Source: Solenopsis invicta (lineage: Eukaryota > Arthropoda > Insecta > Hymenoptera > Formicidae). From it: 64,000 bases of DNA. The translations under genes were made by a program, and so were the position numbers. The stretch is taken from assembly GCF_016802725.1 (NCBI RefSeq), contig NC_052668.1, positions 16,597,001 through 16,661,000 of the forward strand. Direction: 5' to 3'. Below, in pieces: positions 25,495 to 37,379 of this stretch; the first letter of the stretch is position 1, and every line of letters starts with the position of its first letter. The notes under the pieces were generated by a model. It was not told the origin of the DNA. It saw only the letters and a program-made list of their open reading frames with translations, and made no database searches.

Positions 25495-25524
25495 GGCCGG
25501 GCCGGGCCGGGCCGGGCCGAGCCG
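25495..25524. repeat. GGGCC pentanucleotide repeat
   Basis: About six tandem GGCCG/GGGCC units, the last one diverged. Confidence 0.85.
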
Positions 25525-26758
25525 AAAATGGAGAGCTAGGAAATTATGAGCTGGTACGCGCGCGGCCAGGGTAATTGAAAATAATTGGCTGCCCGGCTGT
25601 ATGCGAGTCGGGACACGAAGCGGGCATAAATCTCCGGTAATTCGTTGTGTAAAGGAGAGACCGCTCGTGTAATGACGTGAGTCGTTCTACGAGAGACAAA
25701 GAGCAACCGGAGCAGAGACGCGAGGTTGGATCGAAGGCGAGCAGCTAATGGCGGGGAAATCGATTTTTCGTTCGACTTTGTTCTCGCCGGCGCATTTAAT
25801 CCTTTATAACATTGCGGAGTAAAAAAAACATGTATAAAATAAAATAATAATTAAATAATTAAAACATTATTATCCAGATAATAAAAACCCGATTGCAGAT
25901 TGATTGCTCGGGCGTAAATCATCGTTAATGTCGAAGATGGTGACTGCACTAAATTAACTTGGCGAACCTTCTCATCCGACAAATTGTAATTGATAAATAT
26001 GCTAATCAACGAGTTAAATAGCTTACAACTCAACGTGACGATAAAGCGGAGGAAATGGCGCGTGTGTTTAATTCGTGGATACAAAGGCGGAAGTCGGCGA
26101 GATTGGCGAACTCGTTCGCGACGGCGGTAGACGCGAAGGAAATGTACATAACATCTGCAGATACGGAGTCACGTTGGAAGTCGTTAATTAATTGAGGAAG
26201 CGAAGATAAGCGGCACGTCTCGGGGGAGAGACGGAAAAAGATGTTCGATGAACATCTGAAGATTAAAGTAAATATGCTTGCGCGTGCACCGTGCGTACAC
26301 TTGAAGAAGATAGATCTGTTCATTTTAATAAAAGGATCTATTATGATCCCGTCGTGCAGCATCGTATAATGCTTTCGTTGACTTAACATGCTGCGCGCGA
26401 TGTTTAAGATGGAGGTAGATGGAAATAACGTATACACAAAGGATCGTTTGAAGTATGGCTTCGAGCGTGTTGTCTTAACACTTAAAGGATGGACGATCCC
26501 GCAGCCACCCTTCACCTCTCCCCTCCCCGCCCCGGCCTCCCTGGCTGCACTTCGATTATTAAGCAGATACCGGAATGACAGGCTGCGTGACAAATATATA
26601 CTCCCATTGTATTCAAATCACTTTCAGTTTTTCAGGAATAATTACGTCTTCTTCTGCGTTTCGTCGGCGGATAGTAAAGATACCATCTGTCAAGGGAATT
26701 CCGCGCACAAATGACATTAAGGTAAACGAAGTTGACCGTATAAATCGCGGTATGAATC

Positions 26759-26790
<32 letters not shown>

Positions 26791-26802
26791 GCGCGCACGC
26801 AC
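26759..26802. repeat. GTGC tetranucleotide and GC dinucleotide repeat
   Basis: Seven GTGC units run into GCGCGCGC, an alternating purine-pyrimidine tract of the kind that can adopt Z-DNA. Confidence 0.9.
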
Positions 26803-27158
26803 ATCCGCTCTCGGGGTTGCGTTCTTGGACCACGGCCCACACTGCCGCGGCCTGTTATTCATATTCTCTCTTGATTGAGATGGAATGCTGTCGTGGCTAG
26901 GGCTCGTCCCTCCCCCCGGTGCCCCTCGCCACAGGGCGTCCCCCGCACGCCGGTCGTCTGGACCAGTTCTGCTACTAGTTTCGAGCGCGAAATCAAGTCC
27001 AAATCAATCTAAGCCGACATCTAAATACCACGTCATTGTTTACATCTTTCTTGGAACGATTCGCCGTGCTGTGAGACCGTGGCAATTTCGCGACAGCAAT
27101 CTCGAAAAATTACAATTTAAGAGATAACTTGAGAGGATCGGATTACTTGAATTTATTT

Positions 27159-27618
27159 TTGACAATTTTTTGCGACAAACCAAATAAATGTAGGTAAGTG
27201 AAATTTTCAAGAATATTTGTGCAATATATAAGGAGTAAAAAAATATTTCTATTAACAAAAAAAAATATATATATAAGAATTAAATCTTAAATATATAAAA
27301 ATTTTCAACTGACAAAATTTTGATTTTTGTTAATAATAGCCGTCATACATTTTATTAATGTTTTTTTGTTTAATTTATTTTGTAGAGGTTCACCTGATAG
27401 TGGCAAGTCTTCTGAAGATTTCAAGTTGAAAATCGGATTATCGAAATATTTTTGCAAAATGGTAAAAAGAAACTGAAAATATTTCAGCTGTGTATTATTC
27501 ATATAAATATTTATTATAATAAAAAGATACTTTTCTTTATTCATTGCATAAATATCTCTCAAAAATTTCAGGTTGGTACACTTTGATTTTATTCGATTCG
27601 TTGACAAAAAATTGTCAA
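27159..27618. mobile_element. Foldback MITE with about 110 bp inverted ends
   Basis: Left end TTGACAATTTTTTGCGACAA faces right end CAAAAAATTGTCAA, which are inverse copies. Inner parts also pair: GAAATTTTCAAGAATATTTG against GAAATTTTTGAGAGATATTT, then CAATATATAAGG against CAATGAATAAAG. The 100-codon minus-strand frame at 27305-27607 is AT-rich, overlaps the repeat arm and has no recognisable domain, so I do not call it a gene. Confidence 0.75.
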
Positions 27619-28935
27619 AGATTTCCGAGCAATCCGACCCACTTAGTCCCTTCAGAAATACGATATGACAGCATTTAAGTAACGGATTAGAGAAAAGATT
27701 ACAATTTCATGTAACTACGATCACGTAATAAAAAATTCTATCTCCCGCCTCTTTCTTTTTATCCGCCTAACTAGTTTCCGACGACGCGCCCTTCGTTCCA
27801 TCGTGCATTAAGGGTCTCTGTCGTAAAGCGAATGGCGCGCATATCGGGATAGATCAAGGGCGATAATCATTTCGATAAGAACTTAATTAACGCGTGATGT
27901 ATCTCGCGAACCGGTGTACAACGCACACGCGCGACGAGCGGCGCGACGGCTCGGAAAAGATACCGCCAAGATTCCGCGCCGACATGCGCGCGTCGCCCCG
28001 CGGCGCGTCCTACGCTTTTATGCGCTACGTTCTTTTATTTTTATATATATTTTTTTCACTCTCTCCCCATGCCTTATCGCCATAAAGATATCGCTCCCGA
28101 TTATTACCGTATTATCGTGGGTTCACGCCTGGCGTCGTATAAACGCCGGTAGCGGGACCGATACCGATCGTTCCGGCGTCTATAATCGTAAGCGGCACTA
28201 AAGCCGCGTGCGCGTGAGCGCGCGCGCGCACGCAGGTTCTTCCGAGAAGATCCAATATTCATAATCCCCCCCTTTTCGCGTGCGGGCCGTAAAATTTCTT
28301 AAAATTGGAGGAAGCCGAGGATAAAGCATCGCTCGAGGAGAACGGCGCTCGTTCGTCTCGGACCGATAGCGCGATGCTCTTTTTATCGGGGTAAAACGGA
28401 AATGCGATATCGAAATACGATACTGTGCTGTGAAGTAAAAAAGGATTCATAAATTGACGTTATTCGATGAGGGGGGTGGCGATAGGATAGCTACCGCGAG
28501 ACCGGGAGACCAACGACGCGAGTGTAGACGCTAACTGTACGTTCAACAATAGTTGGAAGTTAGAAGCTATGCAGTTGCATGACAGCTGTCGCGGGCGGTA
28601 ATAATGAGTCGTTCTGACTGGACGTAATCTCGGTGGGATCGGGCAACGCGTGACAAAATAGTGTTCCACGACTGTTACGTATATGTACAATATGCGCATA
28701 TATATATCGCGATATCGCGTGCAACCGCGATTTCCGTAAAACAAAGATCACGCACGGGGAGCGCTGCTTTCCCAACACGTGTGTCCGCGCTGCATTTAAT
28801 CGATATTAAATACTGAAATCCCGCCTACGTGAACTCCCCTTGCTGGTTACATTAACCTTAGAATACAATTTTCAGTGTCTGTTAATCGGGCGCGGCAGTA
28901 AACATTATGCATTCACGTTTTAAAACCGGTTCCTT
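27619..28935. other. CG-rich unique sequence, no recognisable gene
   Basis: Includes an alternating GC patch near 28205-28232. Open frames on both strands at 28.26-28.78 kb are unsupported. Confidence 0.5.
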
Positions 28936-29283
28936 TGACAAATTTTATATTATAATGAATTTTTAACGTACCCAAATGATAATTTAACATAACGTGATTG
29001 CGTGATTTGAATACCTCGTATTAAATTGATATTCAACATTGTTTAGTGAATTGAATAGATAAATAAACAGGATAAAAGTAATGTAGTTTTGCATCGTAAA
29101 TTCCAAGATAAGTAAAATGTACATGTCAACACATTATAAATATTAAATTTAGTGAAGAGATATGCTTCCGCAATTTGTTCTCAAATTGCATCAAAGTATA
29201 TCTCTTACATAATATTTGTGTTAATTTCAAACATATTCATTCTCTATTAAATTATCACAGAAATTTGAGTGACTTTTCGTAAT
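28936..29283 (+). repeat. Dispersed AT-rich repeat, copy 3 of 3 (family G)
   Basis: Same orientation and block order as 16640-16992 and 17758-18112. The exact block ATTAAATTGATATTCAACAT starts at 29019. Its left part GAATTTTTAACG resembles GAATTTTTAACA in the 17.76 kb copy. Confidence 0.7.
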
Positions 29284-29710
29284 ATATAAAATGTTAACAA
29301 AATTATTTATCTCGTGGACATCATCTCATAATTATATTTATCGTAATTAACATCTATGTGACTTTATAACATAAATCTTATGGTTATGAGCGGAATTTTG
29401 CAATCGAGAGTAATATCGGGGAAATATTAGCGCGGATCTGAAAAAAATAAAGTAGGTGAATTTTTCAGCGCAGTGGCATTAACGTCCGAAAAACGTGATT
29501 AACATTCCAGGGTGAAAAATGTTGCGCCGCATCGTCGTGGCTATCGTGACGCGTTGCAACGCGAGGGGGGAGGGGGCGGCAGGTTTATATTACACCGTCG
29601 GGACAGCTATAAGTATTTCAATCAACGGCGTGCACGCGATAATTAATCACGGCTAGCGCAAGGATGCAATTTCGCGCAGTCGACGACGAAAATAACGTTC
29701 GCGGATAATC
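29284..29710. other. Unique sequence, no recognisable gene
   Basis: Mixed composition. Nothing identified. Confidence 0.45.
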
Positions 29711-29767
<57 letters not shown>

Positions 29768-29782
29768 TGATGATGATGATGA
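29711..29782. repeat. GAC/GAT trinucleotide array
   Basis: About 18 CGA/GAC units followed by five TGA units. Translated on the minus strand it gives poly-Val or poly-Ser runs. I regard these as repeat artefacts, since the surrounding sequence has no domain and no splice context I can support. Confidence 0.95.
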
Positions 29783-30699
29783 CGTGTGCTGGCAGAGCCG
29801 TCTTCGAGATCGCGCGAACGATCTTCCCGATCGCGCGCGTAGAGGCCGCTTCAATTAATCCCGTTGCGTTCAAAAAGAAGAAGAAGAAGAAGAAGACGAC
29901 CACGAGATAATCTCGCCAAGCATATTTTGCCGAACTGGTTGCCGGTTTCTCCCTTATTGCTATTACGGCACGGCAATTCTCATTACCTTCAGCTCGGTAG
30001 CTGATCAGTATTTGACACTGAAGCGCGTACACGGTGTCTCATTCGCTTCTTCGATCTGCGGGTTTAATCGCCTTTCCTCCGCCCATCATTGCGCAAAAGA
30101 TCCGCATCGCTTTATCGGCGAGCGATCTTCGCGATTCAAACTCGTCCCCGCGGCGCGAGAGGCGGTCATAGCGTGGGAACTGTCTCACGTTGATCTTAAT
30201 AATCTCGCGGCGGCGATGCGAGCGTTATTTAAGCGAACGCCGCGCCGTGCCGCTCTGCGCCGCGCCGCGCGCTCTCCCCCGATTCCGTTCAATTTATATT
30301 TAGATCGAGGCGTTGTCGTCAAAGCGAAACGGCTAATTTAATTTCGAAGCTACGAAAAAACATCCGCGCCACGAGTACGCCGCGATAAGTCATTAATAAT
30401 TCATCTCGCGCGCTCGAGGCTACGCAGCTCGATGAAGAAGAATTTTATGCGTTGTTGCATCTTACGGATAAAGCGCGGAAAGATGTCGGAAAATGAATAA
30501 TTAAATGCAGAGAGAATGACCTTGTTTCTTTATCTTCTAATTATTCGAATTAACGCGAGTCTCTTCATTTCTAAATTACTAATCACGGCTTTCAATTTAT
30601 TAATATAAAAATTTTAATATTTAGAAACGCGTTACTATATCTGGAAAAAAAAATTTAATAAATTTTGTTAAAAAATTGCTCAACAATATTCTCTATGTT
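29783..30699. other. CG-rich sequence with a short AAG run
   Basis: Seven AAG units at 29876-29896. A 109-codon plus-strand frame at 30012-30341 is unsupported. Confidence 0.5.
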
Positions 30700-31400
30700 T
30701 AGAACAAAAAAATGCATGTGAATTCAAGTTGTATTATAATATTACATTGAATGCAGCTCTTAAGATCCCATCTACATGATTTTCACAACTATAATTCTTA
30801 TGATAAGTAACATTCAGTTAGAATACTCTTTTGGTTGCCTCATTGCTATCTCTCTGTCATCTGCATAACAAATGGGTACGATTGAGAGATCTACAAGATA
30901 TAGTTGCACAGCACTGCGAATTCAGTTTCATTGCAACAATAGGATAGGCAGCAGCAGTATCGTAACTCGCAAAGAATTTTCACGTAAAATAAAGCGTGTG
31001 TATTGCGATTCTTCTTGTGCATATTATCCCAGCCAGCAAAGTTTAGTGTGCCAGTCGATTAGCAGCAACTGCATCGCAACTATGTCCGCGCATTAAACCC
31101 GTGTTCTTCCGGCAGAGTCTACCGATATGACCTAAGCTAATCTAATGGCAGATTGGCGACAGATTTTGCTCGATTCTCTCTGCCAATTTGCATCAAATTG
31201 CTAAACTACGTGTAGAACTATTCTGTTTCTACCACTAATATGCTGCTAAGTGCTGCATGCAAACAGATTCTGTCGTATTTCTAATGGTATGCTATCGTCA
31301 TCTGATTACACGGCTACATTACAGTTGGATTACGGTTGTAACCTCCATAAAACAACCGCACTTACTAAAGTTGGAGCGATCGTTATAAGTAACTTCTAGA
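30700..31400. other. Low-CG island of unknown origin
   Basis: This stretch is poorer in CG and richer in CAG/CTG/TGC words than its neighbours (repeated GCAGCA, CTGCAT, GCAAC, CTGCTA). A facing pair GGCAGATTGG and CTGCCAATTT lies at 31148-31187. The change of base use suggests an old transposon or satellite fragment. I cannot assign a family. Confidence 0.35.
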
Positions 31401-34262
31401 GTACTGGTTCCCATAACTTTTTTTTTATATGAAAAAAAGGGCGAAAGATAACATTATTATTCTGCTGAGGCAACCTCAATCTTTTTCTCCATTCATTACA
31501 GTACATTTTATTTTAGTAGAATTTTATTTTAATTAACACTTTATAGAAAATGTATATCAACATATTCAAGTTATCGTTTATTATCCGCACATTGATAGAA
31601 TTTAATTAATTTCATAAAATATACTTAATGACACCATTGTTTGCTTTCAATATATTCAAGACTTAATATTCTTTTCGTTTTATAACTTACAGTCATCCTA
31701 CTAACCTTTTAGTCGCAAAAAGTTCGTATTTTTTGTCAAGGTATTCATTAGTCATCGGCAAACGCGCGTGTGGCCGAGAAATTTTTTTTTATATCAGACC
31801 AGAAATGACGAAGAGCCAAGAAACCGTTTAGCCTTGACTCTGTCGAGTTACGAGCTTCCCCGATTATTAATAGCATTATTGCGCCATTACGTAACGCGTG
31901 GTTATCTTTGACGGGCAACAAAGGAAACAGTGCCTATCTTAACGGGCCATTGTTATTCGAATAATGGCTTATGAAACGAATAGCGTGATCTACCAAAGGT
32001 AGGTACCTATAACGACGAAAAACTCGTTGCGGCTATCGTAACTCGTTGCCAATTCTCGCCGGTGTACATATCCGGAAATTCGTGCAATCACTCCGGATGG
32101 ATCTCACGATTGACAGTCTGATCTTTCCACATAAAAACGTATATCTATCTGTGCAGCTAAACAAAGTGAATTTCGATATTCGAAATATACAGAATACATT
32201 AAAAGTCAAATTATTTAATTTGACGCAGTTAAAAGAATTTTTTTTTCTTTTCCAAGGTTTATTAAATAAAATTAGATATCTCGGGAGACTTTTCCCATTT
32301 CCTATTTTCACGTGGGAAAAATCTGTCTTTCAAAAACACCGCGGAATAACTAAATGAAGAAATTTTAGTCGCGTGAAGGATCCATAGAAATCGCCTTTCA
32401 CCCTACGTACGAGGAAATCATTTGTCAACCTCGCACCCGTACTTTCAACAGAGGCATTCGTCCATTTTTCGGGTGGCCTTTTTTATTCAGCCTCGACGCA
32501 TGTGTCACTGCCACGTGGCGGACCCCGGCTGACCTTGAATGGTCAGCGAGACACGCCGGTCGATGGAGATGTTCGTGGGATGTACGCGTGTATGTATAGC
32601 GGGCTCGAAATGCAAATGAGATACTTCCACGAATTCATCGATGCTAATGGTATGATAATGTATGAAGAGGCTCACCGAGCTATTTCGCCAAATAAAAGTC
32701 GCGATTGTTGCAAATACCACGTTGCAAATATATATATAAAGCAATACGCACGGTACTTGAGGTCAAATCCACCTCAGATCCTTCTCTCTTACGTAATTTT
32801 CTTTATAAAGAAATCTTCCTTTCTCCCGTCGATTTTCCGTTATATCACCGATTGCGTCGATGCAGACTCTTTAATTTACTTGTAGGAAGCAGCGCAACGT
32901 ACTCCCGTACATATACTTATTGTTCTCGTTGATAGCATCTCGAACGGCATGTGCAACGCGTTTAGAATGGCGAGGTAAAACGCGACGCGGAGCGACGAGG
33001 GGCCGCGTGACGAGAATCAGACCGTGAAGGAACGAACGTCAATGATGTTCGCGTCTATTCACGTAGGTATCGTCGTTGTCGTCGTCATCGTCGTCGTCGC
33101 CGTAGGCCCAGCGGAGCAGGAACGAGGTAGCCATCTGATATACATCGAGACAGCGATGGGCTGTCTGAAGGTTAAATCGTGCGTCGTCAACCGGGAACGA
33201 TGCAACCGACGAGCCGGCGAGCTCGAGGCGCGTAGTCTGATGGAGGTGGCGTTAGGTCAAGGGTTCGCTGAATTTTCATGAGAGCCACGCCGGTACGGGA
33301 AATAAAAATGTCTCGCGTGTCGCGCCAAGTGCAAAATCTGCATTACACGGGGAGTAACAACCGTATGCATGTGAATGTAATAGGCGAACGTCGATTTAGT
33401 ATCGCACTTGCAAAAGTCGTAAATTAGAGTTTTCTCAGACTCGTTTTTTTCTTTCTTTTTTACATCTTTACTTTAAAATAAACAATATCTTTTTCCTCGT
33501 AGCAGCTTCTTTGTAAGATCAAAAGATAATTTAATCTAATTTAATAAAATTAAATAATTGAATTACGTTGGAATGTTTTTTTTTCCTTTCTCTCAAAAAG
33601 CTACAGCTCGTTATCGGTGTGATTTTAAAAGAATATGACAGAGACAATTCTAGCTGTAAAAGTACAAAAAATATTGATTAATGAATATTAAAAAAAAAAA
33701 AGAAATTAAATTATTTTATCAATTTTGAGATACGAGTACGTGAAGAATATCCGACAAAATTTATGAAACACAAATCTTAATAATGAGCGGAGAAATCGGA
33801 AGTGATTAAAGTCCTTTTCGAAACGAGTAGGACGAAATTTATTAGCCTCGTCTTAGCGGCTGGTGAAACAAGAGAAACATATTCCGCAACAGCATGACAG
33901 TGAACATCGAATACGTGACGCTGAGTCATTTGCGTTGACTCGAACGACGTGTTCCACGGACAATAAACTTATGCCGGTTGCTATACGGATGTAAAATGCG
34001 GGTCCATCGTGACAGCACGAGCGTAAGAATAAACCGAAAATAAGAGTCACGGAGAATACAAATATATTCTATTCCCAGCAGCGTCACGAGCAACGCAAAG
34101 TCATGCGAATAAAGATACGTGAAGATTAAAAATTACGAATGTCATCGAGAAACACAGAAATCAAGCGCGAAACCAACCTACCGAAGGTTTGAAACGAAGA
34201 TGATTGACGGCCACGTAGAAGAATAAACTTTTTTTACGACGGTAGTTAATGAAAATAAACTT
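31401..34262. other. Mixed unique sequence, no recognisable gene
   Basis: A motif at 31404 (TACTGGTTCCCATAACTTTT) loosely resembles a hAT-type terminus, but no partner end was found. Frames at 32046-32357 and 32502-32885 are unsupported. An 85-codon plus-strand frame at 33024-33281 has a Val-rich, signal-peptide-like start encoded by a GTC repeat. Confidence 0.45.
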
Positions 34263-34347
34263 TAATTAATATCACTGACGTATCGGAATAAATTTCCATT
34301 TTTTTTTTTATGGAAATTTATTATAATTGCATCAGTGGCATTAATTA
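34263..34347. repeat. Near-perfect 85 bp hairpin
   Basis: The left arm begins TAATTAATATCACTGACG and ends AATAAATTTCCAT. It faces a right arm whose reverse complement begins TAATTAATGCCACTGATG and ends AATAAATTTCCAT. The loop is a T run. Probably a tiny foldback element, or a transcript-level hairpin if transcribed. Confidence 0.75.
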
Positions 34348-35066
34348 AAATTTATGAGAATTTCATGGGATCGATTGAAAAAATATTTAGCGGTCAAAGC
34401 AACCGGTTCCACTGTACTGCAGCAAATTAAATTTCCACGAAGCGGCGACGCTTCTCGCAAATTGCGAGCTACCTACAAAAGCCGCACGCAAACGACATGT
34501 ATGTCCCAACGATTCCACAACGTGACATTATTTTGTCCTCCGCACATAACGCGCCGGGGTCGTCTAGAGGTTGGCTGGAGTGGAGTACCGGGGGCGATAA
34601 ACACTTCCACCGGCTGCTCCTCTATCTCTCTCTTTCTCGTCGGTATAAAATGCGGGTCGAGTCAAGGATACGAAAGTGATGCACGACTTCCAGCGTGATG
34701 TGTTCTCACCTTGAACGACTGGCGGAATTATGGTTGCGAGCCACGCGTCGGCGGAACGAGCGCGTGGGAGTGGATCTGCGATCGACATGGAATCCCCCCC
34801 GAGATCCATTCCGGAAATTTTTTTTTCTTTTTAAAAATGTATTTGCTATTCGTCTTCGTGGAATGCGAGAAATGTGATGATTATCGAAATATCTTGAAGG
34901 TCACGATCGAAGCGAATTATCGTGTTGTAGTGTCAATTGCAGAAATACGAACGAAAATATTGGTATCAAGTTTCGCAAAGTGTATCAATTTTTAAGATAA
35001 CTCATCTCTTAAGAAACCCACATGAACATGTTCGCAGCATTAACAAAATATTACAGAATTGAGAGC
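34348..35066. other. Unique sequence, no recognisable gene
   Basis: A 114-codon plus-strand frame at 34354-34698 starts just after the hairpin and has no recognisable domain. Confidence 0.5.
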
Positions 35067-35494
35067 TACACAGAGAGAAAAGTATTTGATACTTCTGGTT
35101 ACAATTGCGTGATGAAATAATTATAATTGAAAATTTCAGTTTTACAGTTATCACTGTGATATTAGTAACGATAATTTTGTGTTTATAATTGTATCAACTG
35201 TAAAACAATTTTACTATAAATTACAATAATTATAATTATTAGTAAAATATCAAGATATAGATAACAAAAATAAAATAAACATTTTTTTATGTAGTAGATG
35301 CGATCACTATTATTGTGAATATAATTTTATTTTAACATTTGCTTAGTATTTATATAGTAATAATAATAACAATAACTGAAATAATAGCTGAAATTTACAT
35401 GGTTAAAACAAGCATAAATATATAATCGGTTTAAAAGTGATTATGGATTATAATTAAATTATGGTAATTACAACCACTTTTTTCTCTCAGTGTA
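35067..35494. mobile_element. 428 bp MITE with TACAC-GAGAGAAAA ends
   Basis: Left terminus TACACAGAGAGAAAAG and right terminus CTTTTTTCTCTCAGTGTA are inverse copies. TA lies at both outer ends, as for Tc1/mariner-type insertion. Further pairing continues for about 30 bp (GGTTACAATT against GGTTGTAATT). The interior is AT-rich and non-coding. A related terminus type (TACAC.CAGAGAAAA) appears at 63931, and TTTTTTCTCAGTGTA ends at 37234. Confidence 0.75.
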
Positions 35495-36839
35495 CGTTAT
35501 CTCGATGTTTCTATAACAATAATTTCATTTCATAGATTGAAATAAGATCTCGATATAATAGTTGGTGAGGGAAATAATTTTAGTGTAGTATTAATGATCA
35601 TGTCTATAATAAAATTAAAAAAAAATATATATGAAATTTGTAAATATTGAGAAGTACGATCTTGCGTTATCTCGAAATATACCTGATGAAGCATCACATC
35701 AGTACATTTTCAGCAAAGGTATTATTACGTATACCTGCACGATAACCCGTATTAACCGTCCGACACCGTTTGCGGTGACGACGACCGCAACGCTCCGTCC
35801 GCGCGTCGCTGACTGAAACGGATCGTTCGTTTTTTTTTTCTCGTAGCCATAACCGCACCGCGAAAATCATGAGTCAAAGATGAGGGCAAAAGGGTAAAGG
35901 AACCCGCGCGACCGCATGGTCCGCAACGAAAAGGGTGAACGACGCCGGATCCTCGAGACTCGTGGGTTGAATTATGACCGTGGGAGCCTATAATCGTTAA
36001 TTAAAGACCCGTGTGTCCTTGGTAGACCCTTGAGTTAAACCGCGGCACGACTTTCCATACAGAAAACGCAATCCACGTTTCAAGTGGCGTGGCCGAAAAA
36101 CATGCGCGAGTCTCGAAGATCAGACGCACTTCTCCTGAATTGAAACGTGCAATTCACCTGATTAGCGCCGCGACAGACAAATTTCTACGACACCGTCGTT
36201 CTCAAACGAGGATGACGAATGGATCGAACAAGCAATCGCGCGCGCGCGCGCGCGCACGTGCGCTTTACTCGCCAGCGCTTACGATCATCGTCAATCATCG
36301 TGAGTTAAAAGCGCAATTTGTATCCGACGATACGATACCGCGGATGGAATAAAACCGAACATCCTGTTCCAAACGGGCGGCCGCGTTCTGCCCGTTCGTT
36401 GCGGCTGTTCAAGCGCGCTCCCCGTCCGACCGAGATACGATCGTCCTAAGTGCCGGGAGATATACGGCCTACGATTGGCATGCACGAAGCGTTGCCACTT
36501 ACATGTACGCCGATATCCTCTACGTCGTCCTCCTCCCTTCGTCTTCTTTTCCTATTCACCTTCTTTCTTTGTCGAGAGGGTTTCCTTGTCGAACGTTGCT
36601 TCGCGAGGTCACGCGAACACAAGGACCGATCTAGAGCGATCGTCGGGAAAGAGGTAGATAAGCTTTCTTTGCGATTTTTAGACTGAGATTAAAAATCTCG
36701 AACACTCCAAATGTCGCAAGATAAAAAGAGATTCGCAAAAATAATTAAGTCCACAGACTGATTTTAGTCATTTTTAACTTTTAAATTTTGAATAAGTGAC
36801 TCGAAACCATTGTTCTCAATCTCTAGATCATTAAAGAGC
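35495..36839. other. AT-rich then CG-rich unique sequence
   Basis: Contains an alternating GC run at 36237-36255. No gene recognised. Confidence 0.5.
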
Positions 36840-37234
36840 TATAAATAAAACTTTTTTATTATTTAAGAATGTGTATGTCACGTCTCAAATAAGTCACTTA
36901 AAAATGTCATAAATTGTTCTATTCTTTTATGAGTACCTGTGTAAAATTTCAGCATATTTCCCTTATCCATTTAAAGATGATTTATAATAAATTTTTGTTT
37001 TGCTCTTGATTCTTACAATATAAAATTTCATTTTTTGTGATAACGAAATATACACATTTTTTGTGGAACATACCTTATTTCAGTGAAATATAATTGATTT
37101 ATCTAGCAGAAATAAATCAATTTTTTATTTCGTCATATTTAAATAAAGATTCGTTTCAGTAAAAATACATACATCTTTTAAATTTAAATTTATATCCTTT
37201 AAATAAATTTTTAAGTATCTTTTTTCTCAGTGTA
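36840..37234 (-). repeat. Dispersed AT-rich repeat with TACACTGAGAAAA end (families F and H)
   Basis: On the minus strand it starts TACACTGAGAAAAAAG and runs into blocks shared with 15.22-15.36 kb (TAAGAATCAA, TGCTGAAATTTTACACAGGT). Its first 200 bases also align with 37380-37605. An internal 11 bp stem (AATTGATTTAT/ATAAATCAATT) sits near 37.1 kb. No coding sequence. Confidence 0.6.
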
Positions 37235-37379
37235 GGGAATAAAGTTAAAAGTCTGCAGTTTTTAATTTTAATAACTTTCAGCTTGCATTATAGAACCAAA
37301 AAATCCTTAATGTTAAAATTGCAAAAAAGATTATTTAAACTTGAAGAAAAATTATCATCGAGTAAAACAAATTGACATG

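Larger units (their letters stand above)
24203..27158. other. AT-rich then CG-rich unique sequence, no recognisable gene
   Basis: AT-rich to 24.5 kb and CG-rich at 24.5-25.8 kb. A minus-strand frame of 187 codons (26030-26593) and a plus-strand frame of 108 codons (26388-26714) are unsupported. Contains the two simple repeats listed separately. Confidence 0.5.

Noticed and set aside
29618..30032. Poly-Ser and poly-Val proteins on the minus strand
   Set aside because: Direct translation of the GAC array. The same DNA is open in two registers.
31404..31425. TACTGGTTCCCATAACTTTT resembling a hAT terminus
   Set aside because: No matching opposite terminus or 8 bp target duplication could be found nearby.
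32502..32885. 127-codon plus-strand frame
   Set aside because: No recognisable domain, and an opposite-strand frame covers its first half.
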